This document shows, in pieces, positions 34,039 to 45,923 of a stretch of 64,000 bases of DNA. Under the pieces are notes generated by a model. That model was not told the origin of the DNA. It did not search any database and worked only from the letters and a program-made list of their open reading frames with translations. The stretch comes from Anthoceros angustus (Eukaryota > Streptophyta > Anthocerotopsida > Anthocerotales > Anthocerotaceae), in assembly GCA_010909165.1 (NCBI GenBank), contig MU008170.1, positions 496,001 to 560,000 of the forward strand. The letters run 5' to 3'. The translations under genes were made by a program, and so were the position numbers. How positions within the stretch are numbered: the stretch's first letter is position 1; each line of letters begins with the position of its first letter.

Positions 34039-34877
34039 GGAACTGACCCGTCGGAGGCCTTTCCACAACAGTCATGGCCACCATCGATCCCGGCATCCAC
34101 TTCCTCAAGCGCAGTCGGAATTCCTTCCTACCTCTTTCCTTCCTTCCTTCCTTCAGCAGGCCAGCGCAATTCGAAAACTTCTTTCCTTCCTTTTTTTCAG
34201 CGCGGCAGCGCAATTCGAAAATCCATGGCTCTAAACCGCTCGCTCTACACCACACAATCTGCTGCCAGAAACGTCACAACCTGCTACCAAAAACGTCAAG
34301 AAGGACTTTCCTTCCCCGATGCCCTAATAGCTCGCCTGCCTATCACAAGGGGGATCGTTCACCCTGGGATCTGCCTCGCTGCTTCCTACTCTCTTCCGGA
34401 TCTACATACCGGGACGAAACACAGAATCCGAAAGCCGCATTGTGACCTCCCGCAAACGGCCACACCCCGACCCGCTCAAGGCATCCCTGCGCCCATGCTT
34501 GCGCCCACATCCATAGTCCTGCTACTCTTTCTCAATCTCCTTATTGAGCCATGAGTCCACCGAGAAGGAAGAAGCGGACGCCTGGTCCCCGAGGCCAACA
34601 TACTCCATTTCTCGTCCATAAGTAGCCAACCACCCAGGATCGGAAACCCCCAATACCGGGCTCAGCTGCACATAAGAGACGGAATCTGCATTGCGCTGCT
34701 GCGGGTGATCGCCGAATTGAGACCCCCGAACTCGACCAATCTACGCCACCTGCACATCATCCAGGCACCAGGTCCTCGGCATTGCAGCAATGCAGCAGCG
34801 GGAAGCAGGGGGCGGAATTCCGGGCGATCCGGGCCGGGGGCTGGTGGCCGCAAGACAACCAATCCCAGAACCACACC
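33204..34877. repeat. 1.67-kb duplicated unit, copy 1 (O-fucosyltransferase 5' part)
   Basis: From CACCTGAATCTGTCAAGGAA to CCAATCCCAGAACCACA. It repeats directly as 34878-36533. The unit holds the start of exon 2, intron 1, exon 1 and the upstream region. Confidence 0.9.
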
Positions 34878-36533
34878 TGAATCTGTCAAGGAATCTTCTC
34901 TCAAAACATTTATTGGCATATCCGAGACAACTGATTGCACTTGTCCCAACGTTGGCACCTGCAATGTCCATCAGAGTGTGTTCGTGTGAAGTCCATTAGC
35001 TTGTGTTCAAAGACATAGATGACTATTTCAATTGCTATGTTGCTGAACTGAAATCATGCGACCCTAGACTGGGTTGCTTTGGAGGACCAGGTCAGGTGGA
35101 GGCAGGAATTCAGACCTACAAGCATTTGCTTAAGCAGATGCGGACAAAGTTGATTCAACGAAGTTCCTAAAACTGGGTACTTTAACGCAAGAAGATCTTC
35201 AGGCGTAGGTAAGGGTTCGTTTGGAACAGACACAGGAAGAGAGAAGCAAGAAGAAGAAGAGCCTCCCAGAGAAGCCAAACAAAAGAGGAGCGACACATAC
35301 ACACGGAAGGGAGGCAGCAAAAGATACAACAATGAGAGCAAGAACACACCTTGAGAGGATTGATGAGGACACCGAACCCCTGTCACAATCTGCAGAAGAA
35401 GAAACATGGAGACCAACCCACTGATGCAGCAAGTGGCCAAAACTCTGGTCTTGCGTACAGCCTGGTCCGCGGAATGCAGTCTTCTCTGAGGCCCCATTCC
35501 ACAGCCCCCAACATCCACTACACCCACGTCCAGGATTCGTTCCTGTTAATCCCTGCGGGCGACGGAGCTGCTCCAGCAACGGACGGCCTGTCCAGCTTCT
35601 CGAACTTGCTGTCCTGTCTCAGAATTGCAGACGAATTCACCGAGTTCTTTATCTCCAGGTGCACCTGCAGATCATTCATAGCCCCGCGCATGGAACTGAC
35701 CCGTCGGAGAGGCCTTTCCACAACAGTCATGGCCACCATCGATCCCGGCATCCACTTCCTCAAGCGCAGTCGGAATTCCTTCCTACCTCTTTCCTTCCTT
35801 CCTTCCTTCAGCAGGCCAGCGCAATTCGAAAACTTCTTTCCTTCCTTTTTTTCAGCGCGGCAGCGCAATTCGAAAATCCATGGCTCTAAACCGCTCGCTC
35901 TACACCACACAATCTGCTGCCAGAAACGTCACAACCTGCTACCAAAACGTCAAGAAGGACTTTCCTTCCTGATGCCCTAATAGCTCGCCTGCCTATCACA
36001 AGGGGATCGTTCACCCTGGGATCTGCCTCGCTGCTTCCTACTCTCTTCCGGATCTACATACCGGGACGAAACACAGAATCCGAAAGCCGCATTGTGACCT
36101 CCCGCAAACGGCCACACCCGACCCGCTCAAGGCATCCCTGCGCCCATGCTTGCGCCCACATCCATAGTCCTGCTACTCTTTCTCAATCTCCTTATTGAGC
36201 CATGAGTCCACCGAGAAGGAAGAAGCGGACGCCTGGTCCCCGAGGCCAACATACTCCATTTCTCGTCCATAAGTAGCCAACCACCCAGGATCGGAAACCC
36301 CCAATACCGGGCTCAGCTGCACATAAGAGACGGAATCTGCATTGCGCTGCTGCGGGTGATCGCCGAATTGAGACCCCCGAACTCGACCAATCTACGCCAC
36401 CTGCACATCATCCAGGCACCAGGTCCTCGGCATTGCAGCAATGCAGCAGCGGGAAGCAGGGGGCGGAATTCCGGGCGATCCGGGCCGGGGGGGCTGGTGG
36501 CCGCAAGACAACCAATCCCAGAACCACAGGCAG
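34878..36533 (-). pseudogene. Copy 2 of the O-fucosyltransferase 5' unit, frameshifted
   Basis: Near-identical to 33204-34877 but with mostly shorter homopolymers (for example CCCCCC to CCCC, AAAAAA to AAAA, AAGGGGG to AAGGGG). Exon 1 is recognisable ([15 protein letters not shown], then the transmembrane run) but one missing G in the NES region shifts the frame. The true upstream region of the gene presumably lies beyond 36533. Confidence 0.85.
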
Positions 36534-37320
36534 CAATTCGTAGGCGCCTCCCAGCCGGAAGAGAGAGAGAGAGAGACGAAGGAGAGACAGGGGCAGAGGC
36601 AGAGGCAGAGGCAGAGGCAGAGTCCCGAAGCAGGCTATGGCGGAGCAGGAGGCCGAGGCCAAGGCCGAGGCCGGAGCAGGAGCATTGGCAGCAGAGAGCA
36701 GCCCTCCCCTCCCCTCTCCTCTCCTGGTCCGGGTCTCCTCCCGGCTCCTCTGCGCTCCTGTCCTGTCCTGACACTCCTCTGGGTCTGCTGCCTTCCTTCC
36801 CCCTCCCCTCCACTCGCCTCTCCGGCCCTCTCCCAAGAGAGAAGGCTCACGCGCCCACTGGAAGGGAGGGCAGGCCGGAGGCGAGGTTGGGCTGGACCGG
36901 GCTGGGCCAGGCGAGCAGACAACAGTAGCGTGCAGCTGGTGCCGGCAGGGGCGGGACTCGGGAGCAGAGCAGAACGAGGCAGAAGCGGGGACTCGGAGGG
37001 CAGAGAAGAGAGAGAAGTATCCTGGTAACTGCGCGGTGGGCTCTGGGAGCGAGCAGGGGAAGGCTCCGGATTATAAGGGTGGCAGGCCCCGGTCCAGACT
37101 CTGGGTGACGAGGAGGGTCAAGAAGCAGCAGGCAGGCAAGAAGCGGGAGGAGGGCGAAGACGAGGCGGCAGCGGCAGAGCAGATGCGAGATCACGACCCA
37201 TGACGAGCAGCAGGCCTGGCTGGCTGGCTGGCTCCCGCACCTGCCTTGCCTTGCCTGCATTCTCCTCCTCCCTCTCCTTCGCCGGCACTACCCCTTCACT
37301 TCACCTTCCGTTGCACGGCT
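36534..37320. promoter_or_regulatory. GC-rich probable promoter/5' UTR of the O-fucosyltransferase
   Basis: Very GC-rich with a (GA)n run near 36560, a (GCAGAG)n hexamer run at about 36592-36625 and many CCTCTCC stretches. Several ORFs are open on both strands because of composition; none has a domain. Confidence 0.35.
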
Positions 37321-37329
37321 GGATCTGCT

Positions 37330-37405
37330 GCTGATGCTCATGCTCATGCTCATCCTCATCCTCATCCTCATACTCATCCTCATGCTCCTGCCTCTTCTTC
37401 TTCTT
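37330..37405 (+). repeat. Imperfect (CTCATG/CTCATC)n repeat
   Basis: GCTCATGCTCATGCTCATCC and related hexamers, then CTTCTTCTT. Confidence 0.9.
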
Positions 37406-38559
37406 CCGTTGGGTCCTCTCTCTTGAAGCTCCTCTTCCCCCATGCCCATGGCCGGTTCTTGCCCTGGCCGTGGATGGAGAGATGGACGGCCCGGGTCGGG
37501 CCCCTGTAACTTCTGCCTCTCTCTCAGCAGAAGCAGCTATCCCATGGATCTTGGGACCCCTCCCCCATGCCCTGCCCGGCCCCAGCCAAGCAAGCCCCAG
37601 GATCAACCACCAGCAACCGCCTCTGAAACCTCTTCACTGTCCGTGTGACCGGCATGCAACCGGCTGTAACGCCTCGGGCCTTGGTAGGCCTGGGCAAGAC
37701 CCTGCACAGGCAAGACAGCAGCTGTTCAGGGCCCCTCCATCTTGGCTCGTTTCTTGCAAACCTCCTTCCCGTCACCTGCACGTCCACTAGCCCGTCGCCA
37801 GGTCGACGCCATGCTGCATGTGCACGCCTTGGAAGGCACACGCTTACGATTTCTAACAAGATTACTCGGAATTTGTGTCCTCACAAATTAAATCAGCGCC
37901 CGCAGATAAGCATCGCCACTCACCATGAGATTTGCTCATCTTCCTCCTCTGCTTTGGTGCGACGTGAGACGCATGCAATCGGCAAAGCGTACTCCTCCGC
38001 CTCGAGGACCCCGCCTGACCTGCTCAATCATTGGGTCCAATATTGCTACTACGCGCATAAATGCCGGGCAAAAGTTAACCCACTTTTATGAACATACATT
38101 CGTATTACCTCCTACCGAATGAGCCCCGTTCACACCTGGGGCTGCAGAGCCGGAGCAGTGGACGGCAGAGAAGAGCGGCAGCATCCTTCCGTTGTGGGCT
38201 GTCAGCGAAGCCTGCTCCCGTCCGTTGGACGGCGCAACGGGCGGGCGCCCGTGTCCCCATATCTCTCCTTTTTCTATGCCTGCGGATATCCTCCCCTGGA
38301 GTTGGGTTATTAGCGACAGTGTAAAGCAACACACACAAGAGTTACAGTCTGGAATGGAATAGGCAAAGGCAGAATTCGGGGTTGCCAAAAAAAGGGCTGT
38401 GGGGAAGGAAGGGAGAGACAGGGCACGTTGCCACGATGGTTGATGGTTTCAGGTAGGCTAGGACGCCAGATCCCATGCCATGGGCATCAGACCTGGACCC
38501 GGACAATGACAAGGGAACATGCCATGCAAAATGCACGTATCATAGATTTCTTCTCCTTT

Positions 38560-38790
38560 CTGCAAGTCCCGTGACACGGAAATTCCGTCTGTGTGCACAA
38601 TTACAGACTTCTCTTCTTCTTCTCCCCATGGTCTGGTGTGCCCTCCTAAGGGTTGTTCCCCCTTGTCTTGGGTAGATGGGTTTTCCCATCTTTTTTCCAT
38701 AATAAAGTCTCCCATGGTTCTTCTTCTTCTACAAGTCCCATGACAGGAAATCCCGTGCACCGGGACTAATAGACTTTTCTTCTTTTATTG
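38560..38790. repeat. Composite repeat: two ~55-bp direct repeats around a GATGGG...CCCATC/AATAAA element
   Basis: AAGTCCCGTGACACGGAAAT...AGACTTCTCTTCTTC (about 38565-38622) and AAGTCCCATGACAGGAAATC...AGACTTTTCTTCTT (about 38732-38785) flank GGGTTGTTCCCCCTTGTC...AATAAAGTCT (38650-38710). The flanking unit is related, inverted, to the repeat at 25284-25424. Confidence 0.7.
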
Positions 38791-39174
38791 TGTCGTACGA
38801 GGTCGATAACCTGTTGCAAAGTACAAGTTATGCAGGCATTAGAAGCAGTGGGGCCAAAGCATCATGCATGATTGGAGGCATCAGCAGCAGCATCTGACAC
38901 CTCCCACGTGTACCTACCCTAGAGCCTAGAAAGTTACCGACTTTGAATGCCAGTTGTCACGCTCCCGACGTGGAGACATGTAAGCCCTAAAGGTGACGGC
39001 ACCGACACTTGGTTGACTAGAGTAGCGCATTGGCATGGCTGCTTGCTTGCCTGTCTCATGCGGTCCTGCCACAACACGACTAGGTCATCCAAACCCACTT
39101 GCCACTTTCTGCATACATATCTAGGATCTACTACTGTGCTGATTGCAAGTTTGAAGCTTTCAAGTTTCCCCCAC

Positions 39175-39370
39175 AAATTCTCTCTTCCTTCACACAATTC
39201 TCCCTTCCTTCGCACAAATCTCTCTTCCTTGACCCAAATCTCTCTTCCTTGACCCAAATCTCTCTTCCTTTACGCAAACGGGCAAACCTCTCTGCCCTCA
39301 TCAAACAATCTCTCTTCCTTCATCACACAATTCTTCTCTTCCTTCCTCAGACAGTCTCTCTTCCTTCACA
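39175..39370 (+). repeat. ~21-bp minisatellite (CTCTCTTCCTTNACNCAAAT)
   Basis: About eight tandem units of TCTCTTCCTTGACCCAAATC and variants. Confidence 0.85.
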
Positions 39371-41112
39371 CACCTGGCGTCATTGACGTCACCGAGCCAT
39401 TCACATGGCACTGACAGGGCAGCGGCACCTTCGTTCCCACCGCCCCCTGCAGTGGTTGCTTCTCTCGCTCGCTCGCTCGCGCAGTGTGTTTCATATGTAC
39501 AAAGGTGAAAACAGTATTTGATGTACTGGGTTGGCACAGGGGTCTGACATCAGTACCTCTTCACCCTTCCGGAGGCAAGCAAAATGCGAGGGCCCGACGA
39601 GGGGGCGGCGAGGCTGATGACATGTTACTGACCTCTCTCATCCCTGCACAGCCGTCAATCGTCCCCCTTCGTTTTCTTGTCATAACATGTAACCTACCTA
39701 GACTAGGCCTAGGCAAAGTAGTCCGACAAAGCGAAAACAGGGAAGTGAACCAGGTGGGTGGCTGGCTGGGCCGGCGACTTGTACCTTTTTGTCGTTGATG
39801 CTCCATACATACACTGCACCGGTATTGTATCTACTGTAGCCACTCAAGACCATACATAAGACCGGAATCCCAGTCGGGACGGCCCCCGGCTGGCCTGGAT
39901 TATCTATGTGGATCTCTTCCCTCCTGGCACCTTCCTGGTGGGGAGCAGACGACACATTGCATGAAAAGCAATGCACGGAACAGGTGCAGGCTTTGCCGGT
40001 CCCTCACGTTTCTCCATGGGCGGCAGTCATTTCCACCCAACGCAAAAGGGCCACCTTGAGGTCACCCGGGGTGGGCTTCACAGGGCTCTGCCGCGGGCAA
40101 CCACCACCGTCTGCTACCCCTGCAAGAAATATATGCATGTACAGTGGGTAAGTACAAAATCGCCTCTCACTTCCATGGGTCACACACAACAGAAGCTGGG
40201 CTGCCACACCTTTACAGCACAGCCTGCTGCTGCAGCCACGGGACGACATGGCAACCCCTTCAATGATGTACCGCCGCTGCACACTGCCACTTCACAAATA
40301 CATACAGCGAGTTGACACTCTGCCAGCCGCATTCAAGTATCTCAGCTCTGCCTGTCAGCTTGTAGGTTCAACACACAAGACTTGTTCAGGCCTCCAATCA
40401 GTTCGGTCATGTGTCGCTCTCACAAAATTGGTTCTGGTTACCGGGGCCGGACTCAACCCTATTGCACTCACTGTCAGCACCAGAGATGAATAGCAGCAGC
40501 ACATGGCGTAGACCTCAAACGATTACATCTAACAGAAGTGACCGCGACATTCCATCCCCCGGTTACAATCCAGTACCCGGGCCATTGATGGCACAGACCA
40601 AATCAGCCAGCAAACGCTTTATTGTCCGCTGAAAGGAGATCGAATAAAACATTGCTCAGACGTTTCTCCAATCCTCTCCTTGGTTACATGAGAACGTACC
40701 CGTCAACTACCCACTAAGTGCATTCAAACTCTATAGATGAGCTCATAAGCCTTGGGTCTCGGAAACCCCCTTCCCAGTGTACAACAAAAGCCATGAATTG
40801 CACAAGTGCTGACAGCCAGCCAACGACAGACTGTCCACTCTTCATGGGAACAAACCGAAAACTGTCTACGTGGAATTTTTCAAAAAGTCAGTTCCCACCA
40901 TGGCTGATCGTCGCAAGCTGCGCTTTCTGCATTCACAAAAGGTTGGTATCCCTTATCTGACCACACAGCCACACATCGTCATTGACAATTGTGTTCATCA
41001 AGGGTCTCTGACCCATGCTTTCTGACTCATCCCTGTTCTCAATGTCAAGTTTGATCTTCTGAGAGAGATCTTCAAGACTTCCTTCTCCACTTCTCCCTAA
41101 TCTGACTCAAGC

Positions 41113-41631
41113 TCATCTTCTAACAAATTTGGGCCTTTGAGCCTTCTTTTCCAACTTCTCCCTCCGCTTTTTTGTCTTGGCATCCTCTGCCCCAGACTCT
41201 GACGATCCCTGAAAGATGAAGGGATGAAGCACCACCTGCCAAAGCTTGTACAGAGCGAAAGCTGGAATGACCAGGTAGATGTACCACAAATAGTCTGAGA
41301 TTATGGACAAGACCTGCACTAAAGCGGTGACGTACACAACATCGTGGAGGTACCCTGTGAGACCTCCCAGATTCATATCAGAGCCACCATCTAAAAGCTC
41401 TCCATTTTCTCCAAATACTGGCTTTGCCATGCCTGACAGCTGACTGTAGGTGAAGTAGTACACTCCAGAGGTAAACGCCAGCCCAACCCAGTGCTTCCAC
41501 GTGAAGCTGGAATAGAAAATGCCCAACCTCGCAATGAGGTAGACCAGGTTGCATCCGAGGATGACATAACGGAGGATTTGAAGGTGCTTATCATTTTCCT
41601 CCTTCCTCTTCTTGGCGCCCTTGTTTGCCAT
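41113..41631 (-). CDS. TMEM208: TMEM208/SND2 family ER membrane protein
   Basis: An intronless 172-residue ORF. The start is the ATG at 41629-41631 (MANKGAKKRKEENDKHLQ); the frame is open upstream but has no ATG. The basic N-terminus is followed by hydrophobic helices ILRYVILGCNLVYLIARLGI, HWVGLAFTSGVYYFTYSQL, and a pair at about residues 102-140 (VVYVTALVQVLSII, YLVIPAFALYKLW). The C-terminus is strongly basic (KTKKRREKLEKKAQRPKFVR). This layout is that of TMEM208, the SND2 component of the SRP-independent route for inserting membrane proteins into the ER. It is transcribed divergently from the seryl-tRNA synthetase. Confidence 0.88.
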   Translation of the reverse strand: MANKGAKKRKEENDKHLQILRYVILGCNLVYLIARLGIFYSSFTWKHWVGLAFTSGVYYFTYSQLSGMAKPVFGENGELLDGGSDMNLGGLTGYLHDVVYVTALVQVLSIISDYLWYIYLVIPAFALYKLWQVVLHPFIFQGSSESGAEDAKTKKRREKLEKKAQRPKFVRR

Positions 41632-42356
41632 GGCAGCTGATGCTTGTGAAATACACTCCTGAGTCCTCAAGAAAAAACACTACTGTCAGAAAAATGGCAT
41701 GTCTATAATTCGTGCATCTTACTGTCAACCCAAACTGGAAAACCATGAGAACCATCGTCAGTTCTAAGACGCCTAAAACACTCAGCAACTTGGAGAATAC
41801 GGTTTGTGATGCAAGACTAATACAGGGACTCATACTTCCTTTGGCGACGATCAGAGTAAGCTGTCAAAAGACCGTCCAGTGAAATTGTCACCTAAGCGTT
41901 AAGCAGCATGGGATCAACAGCTGTGCAATTCCTGAAGTCCTTCACTCCTTGACGAGAAACACAGCAAGATGCGACAAGCTCTCTACAACAGCCAAAATAT
42001 CTGGGTATCTATCAGAGTGCAGCAGAAAGAATCGCGAAGCATACAGAAGAAAACTTACACACTTCAAGCTTGTGCCGTCGAAATATACTTTGAGGAGGCT
42101 GCGAGCGACGGACGCTGTCAAGTCCCTGAGATAGAGAACCACCGTCACCCTGACGATGCATCGGTCTCTCAGGCAGCAGGGAGCAGGGAATCCCGGAAGC
42201 CTGAAGTACAGATTAGGTCGAACAGGGAAAAGACGAGAAGCCTGGAGGAAAGTAAATTTTTTTCATTTGCGGCTAACGCGGTGATCTGTGATTTTTGCAT
42301 CCAGGAATGCGTGATCGCGGGAGGAAGGGCAAGGCGAGGTTCCAGCTGCTGCAGCA
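41632..42356. promoter_or_regulatory. Divergent region between TMEM208 and seryl-tRNA synthetase
   Basis: 725 bp between the two ATGs; it must hold both promoters and 5' UTRs. A TMEM208 5' UTR intron is possible (minus-strand TTTTTCTTGAG before GACTCAGGAG). No TATA box was identified with confidence. Confidence 0.4.
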
Positions 42357-43249
42357 ATGAAGGCCCTGGCGAGAGTGCACCCAGGCGCATCCACAGCCGT
42401 GGCTGTGGCTCTGCAATCAGCCATCCAGCCCTCTGCATCGCGGTCCCGCCTCATGCTTTCGGCATGTGCTTCTTTGCCTTCATCTGCGGTGGCCTCTTCC
42501 TCCTCTCCTCTCAGCTCCAGCTTCTGCACAGGATTTTGCCTTTCGAGACATGGCAGGATGGGATTTTTGTGTGCTGGTAGCACGGTAGACGGGGAGAGGA
42601 ACTTGACGGGCAGTTCGGTGAGACTGACTGAGAGCTCCTTCTCGGCTGCCAGACGGAGTGCCAGTGCGTCGTCGGAGCTGCTTCCTGTGGTGTCTGAGAA
42701 GGAGGATGTTCAGGTGGCAGAGCAATCGGGTTCCTCAGCTGTCTCGGGATCGGAAGAGGAGGCAGGGAGTGGAAGGCCTTCTTGGCGTGCCAGCATTGAT
42801 TTCAGGTGGATGCGGGAGAAGCAGGATGAGATTGCGGAGAATATACGGAACAGGAAGTCCGGGGAACGTGGAGCTCGTGGTGCAGCTTTACGAGCAGTTT
42901 TGCAGCCTGAACCTGGAGGCGGACAGGCTGCGAGCGGAGAGGAATGCCGTAGCGAAGATGATGAAGGGCAAGCTTGATGCTGCCAAGAGGGAGGAGCTTA
43001 TTGAGCAAGGGAAGGAGCTGAAGGATCAGCTGGCCGGGCTGGAATCCGAGCTTGCGGTTCTGGAAGATGGTTTGCAGCGGGAGGGGCAGCGGATTCCGAA
43101 CATGACGCACCCGAGTGTGCCTGTGGGATCTGAGGATGTAGCTGTTGAGAGGAAGGTGGTAGGGAGTCCGAGAGAGTTCAACTTTGCAGTCCGGGATCAT
43201 GTGGATCTGGGGCTGGCTCTCGATCTGTTCGACTTTGAAGCTGCTGCAG
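42357..43249 (+). pseudogene. Seryl-tRNA synthetase 5' part, duplicate copy 1 (intact leader, broken body)
   Basis: ATG at 42357 starts [20 protein letters not shown], a Ser/Ala/Arg-rich organellar transit-type leader. The frame continues into the N-terminal arm and then shifts near 42861, where GGGG replaces the GGGGGG of copy 2. The copy ends at GCTGCTGCAG, where it joins the start of copy 2. Differences from copy 2 are all small indels. The real gene is probably the leader of this copy with the body of copy 2, that is, one gene split by a local duplication. Confidence 0.85.
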
Positions 43250-43251
43250 CA

Positions 43252-44999
43252 ATGAAGGCCCTGGCGAGAGTGCACCAGGCGCATCCACAGCCGTGGCTGT
43301 GGCTCTGCAATCAGCCATCCAGCCCTCTGCATCGCGGTCCCGCCTCATGCTTTCGGCATGTGCTTTGCCTTCATCTGCGGTGGCCTCTTCCTCCTCTCCT
43401 CTCAGCTCCAGCTTCTGCACAGGATTTTGCCTTTCGAGACATGGCAGGATGGGATTTTTGTGTGCTGGTAGCACGGTAGACGGGGAGAGGAACTTGACGG
43501 GCAGTTCGGTGAGACTGACTGAGAGCTCCTTCTCGGCTGCCAGACGGAGTGCCAGTGCGTCGTCGGAGCTGCTTCCTGTGGTGTCTGAGAAGGAGGATGT
43601 TCAGGTGGCAGAGCAATCGGGTTCCTCAGCTGTCTCGGGATCGGAAGAGGAGGCAGGGAGTGCGGGAAGGCCTTCTTGGCGTGCCAGCATTGATTTCAGG
43701 TGGATGCGGGAGAAGCAGGATGAGATTGCGGAGAATATACGGAACAGGAAGTCCGGGGGGAACGTGGAGCTCGTGGTGCAGCTTTACGAGCAGTTTTGCA
43801 GCCTGAACCTGGAGGCGGACAGGCTGCGAGCGGAGAGGAATGCCGTAGCGAAGATGATGAAGGGCAAGCTTGATGCTGCCAAGAGGGAGGAGCTTATTGA
43901 GCAAGGGAAGGAGCTGAAGGATCAGCTGGCCGGGCTGGAATCCGAGCTTGCGGTTCTGGAAGATGGTTTGCAGCGGGAGGGGCAGCGGATTCCGAACATG
44001 ACGCACCCGAGTGTGCCTGTGGGATCTGAGGATGTAGCTGTTGAGAGGAAGGTGGTAGGGAGTCCGAGAGAGTTCAACTTTGCAGTCCGGGATCATGTGG
44101 ATCTGGGGCTGGCTCTCGATCTGTTCGACTTTGAAGCTGCCGCAGTGGTGAGTGGCAACAAATTCTACTATCTTAAGAACGAGGCAGTGTTATTGGAGAT
44201 GGCACTCATCAACTGGACACTGTCGCAGCTTCAGGCCAAGGGTTTTGTGCTCCTCACAACACCGGATCTTGTCAGGTCTAGCGTGCTGGAGAAATGCGGG
44301 TTTCAGCCTCGAGGTGCTAACACTCAGGTTTACTCTGTGGAAGGCACGGATCTGTGCCTGACAGGGACGGCAGAGGTTCCTCTAGGCGGGCTATACATGG
44401 ACAAGATACTGCCCGAGTCTGCTCTGCCTGTGAAGCTGGTTGCATTTTCTCACTGCTTCCGGACAGAGGCAGGAGCTGCTGGTGCTGCCACTAGGGGTCT
44501 CTACCGAGTGCACCAGTTCAGCAAGGTGGAAATGTTTGCACTTTGCAGACCAGATGAGAGCAATGCCCTTCATGAGGAGCTGATTACCATCGAAGAAGAA
44601 CTCTTCACCTCGCTGGGCCTGCATTTCAAGATTTTGGACATGTCCACTGAGGACCTAGGAGCTCCTGCCCACAGAAAATTCGACGTGGAGGCTTGGATGC
44701 CTGGACTTGGTCGGTATGGTGAGATCTCCAGTGCATCTAACTGCACCGACTATCAGAGCCGACGGTTGAACATCCGGTTCAGGCCCGAGTCGTCTGCAGC
44801 TCCTAAATCGCCAGCGAAACCCAAACTGCCATCTCCCCAATTTGTACACACTCTGAATGCCACTGCCTGCGCTATCCCGAGGATGATGGTAGCCATTTTT
44901 GAGAACTTCCAACAAGAGGACGGCTCGGTGGCAATACCCGAGGTGTTAAGGCCTTTCATGGGAGGCCTAGCGGCCATCTCTCCTAAAGGTAAAAGATAA
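43252..44999 (+). CDS. Seryl-tRNA synthetase, organellar type (class II)
   Basis: The enzyme charges tRNA-Ser with serine. The ATG at 43252 is followed by a one-base deletion (CACCAGG versus CACCCAGG in copy 1), so the long frame is open only from about 43293 and lacks its own ATG. From there it reads through 568 codons to TAA at 44997-44999 without introns. Features: Ser/Ala-rich transit-type leader; N-terminal coiled-coil arm ([20 protein letters not shown]); FTTPDL-like [26 protein letters not shown]; motif 2 with [11 protein letters not shown] and [35 protein letters not shown]; motif 3 with [20 protein letters not shown]. All class II blocks are present. The leader implies chloroplast or mitochondrial import. 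It forms a divergent pair with TMEM208. Confidence 0.9.
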
Positions 45000-45923
45000 A
45001 ACCGCTCGGGGAGTCTGAGAACAAAACCAGTAAGTAGTGATATGAGATTGATTCAGCTTTGTTCCGATGTATCTTCAGTTAGTGGAAGAGCGGAACAAGG
45101 CTGAATCAAGCTTTAGAAAGCTTCGTCCTATACAATCTAGGCGAATTGGTGAATCACCACAGCCTACTAACTTTCTACCTGGTCAGCTTCTCGGTTGGAA
45201 ATTGTGATGAATATTAACCATTGGACACTGAAGTTGAAACGGAGAGAGCAGAGCGGGAATGCCTATTGACATGATGGTTCCATCACCTTATTTGGTGGAA
45301 GAACATTTGTAATATACAGATCGGCAAGGTTGCTGCATCTGTCTACTTACAGAGCAGATTGAAATAGGGTTTAGGGTTGCACCTGCAGAGAATGTGTGTG
45401 CTTACAGCCAGGACTGTGCAACGAGACCTCCCCCAAGAATACATACGTCTATGCATACGTGCCCTCAAGTAGAGAGGATCGGTCGAGGATCTGAGATGCT
45501 CAATAGGTTAAAACTACATCCTCTCCTCTCTCCCTACGCAGGATCAACAGCATGTGTTAGCCCATCCATCTGGCATTCGGAGCGTGACTCACCAGTCCCT
45601 TCCTTGCCAAATGCCCGCACTGGGGTCATGTTACGAGAACATATGCTGTGAGGAAGCCAATAATCTTGACAAGAAGGGCAAGGCCGGGAACAATTCCACA
45701 GACTTCTGGTCCTGCATGGCAAGGAAACTAGGTCACTCCTGCAGGGGCATCAATCAAGTCGAAATTCCAGCATCAACAGAGGAGCAGCCTGGAACCATGA
45801 CATACCCCTAGACCAGGTTAATGTGAAGCTAGCTGGAGCAGAAACGCTCCCGAAGGTAAAGGGGGAAGGTCTTGGTGCAGTTCAACTTGGGCAATGATTA
45901 CAGGTACTGAGCCACTTCGAGGC
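45000..45923. other. Intergenic, 3' flanks of the synthetase and FHA genes
   Basis: Convergent 3' ends; no ORF of note. GATTCAGCTTTGTTCC (45050) and GGAACAAGGCTGAATC (45092) form an inverted repeat with a 26-bp spacer, possibly a transcript hairpin. Confidence 0.5.

Larger units (their letters stand above)
37406..41112. other. Long stretch without a supported gene
   Basis: Many short ORFs on both strands, none with a recognised domain or consistent splice phases. It contains a dispersed element (38560-38790) and a minisatellite (39175-39370). The 40.7-41.1 kb part is probably the 3' flank of TMEM208. Confidence 0.4.

Noticed and set aside
33676-34554. 292-residue plus-strand ORF
   Set aside because: Antisense to O-fucosyltransferase exon 1 and its upstream region; no domain.
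36313-37260. Long ORFs on both strands in the GC-rich region
   Set aside because: Low-complexity Ser/Arg/Pro sequence over (GA)n and (GCAGAG)n runs; no domain, likely promoter or 5' UTR.
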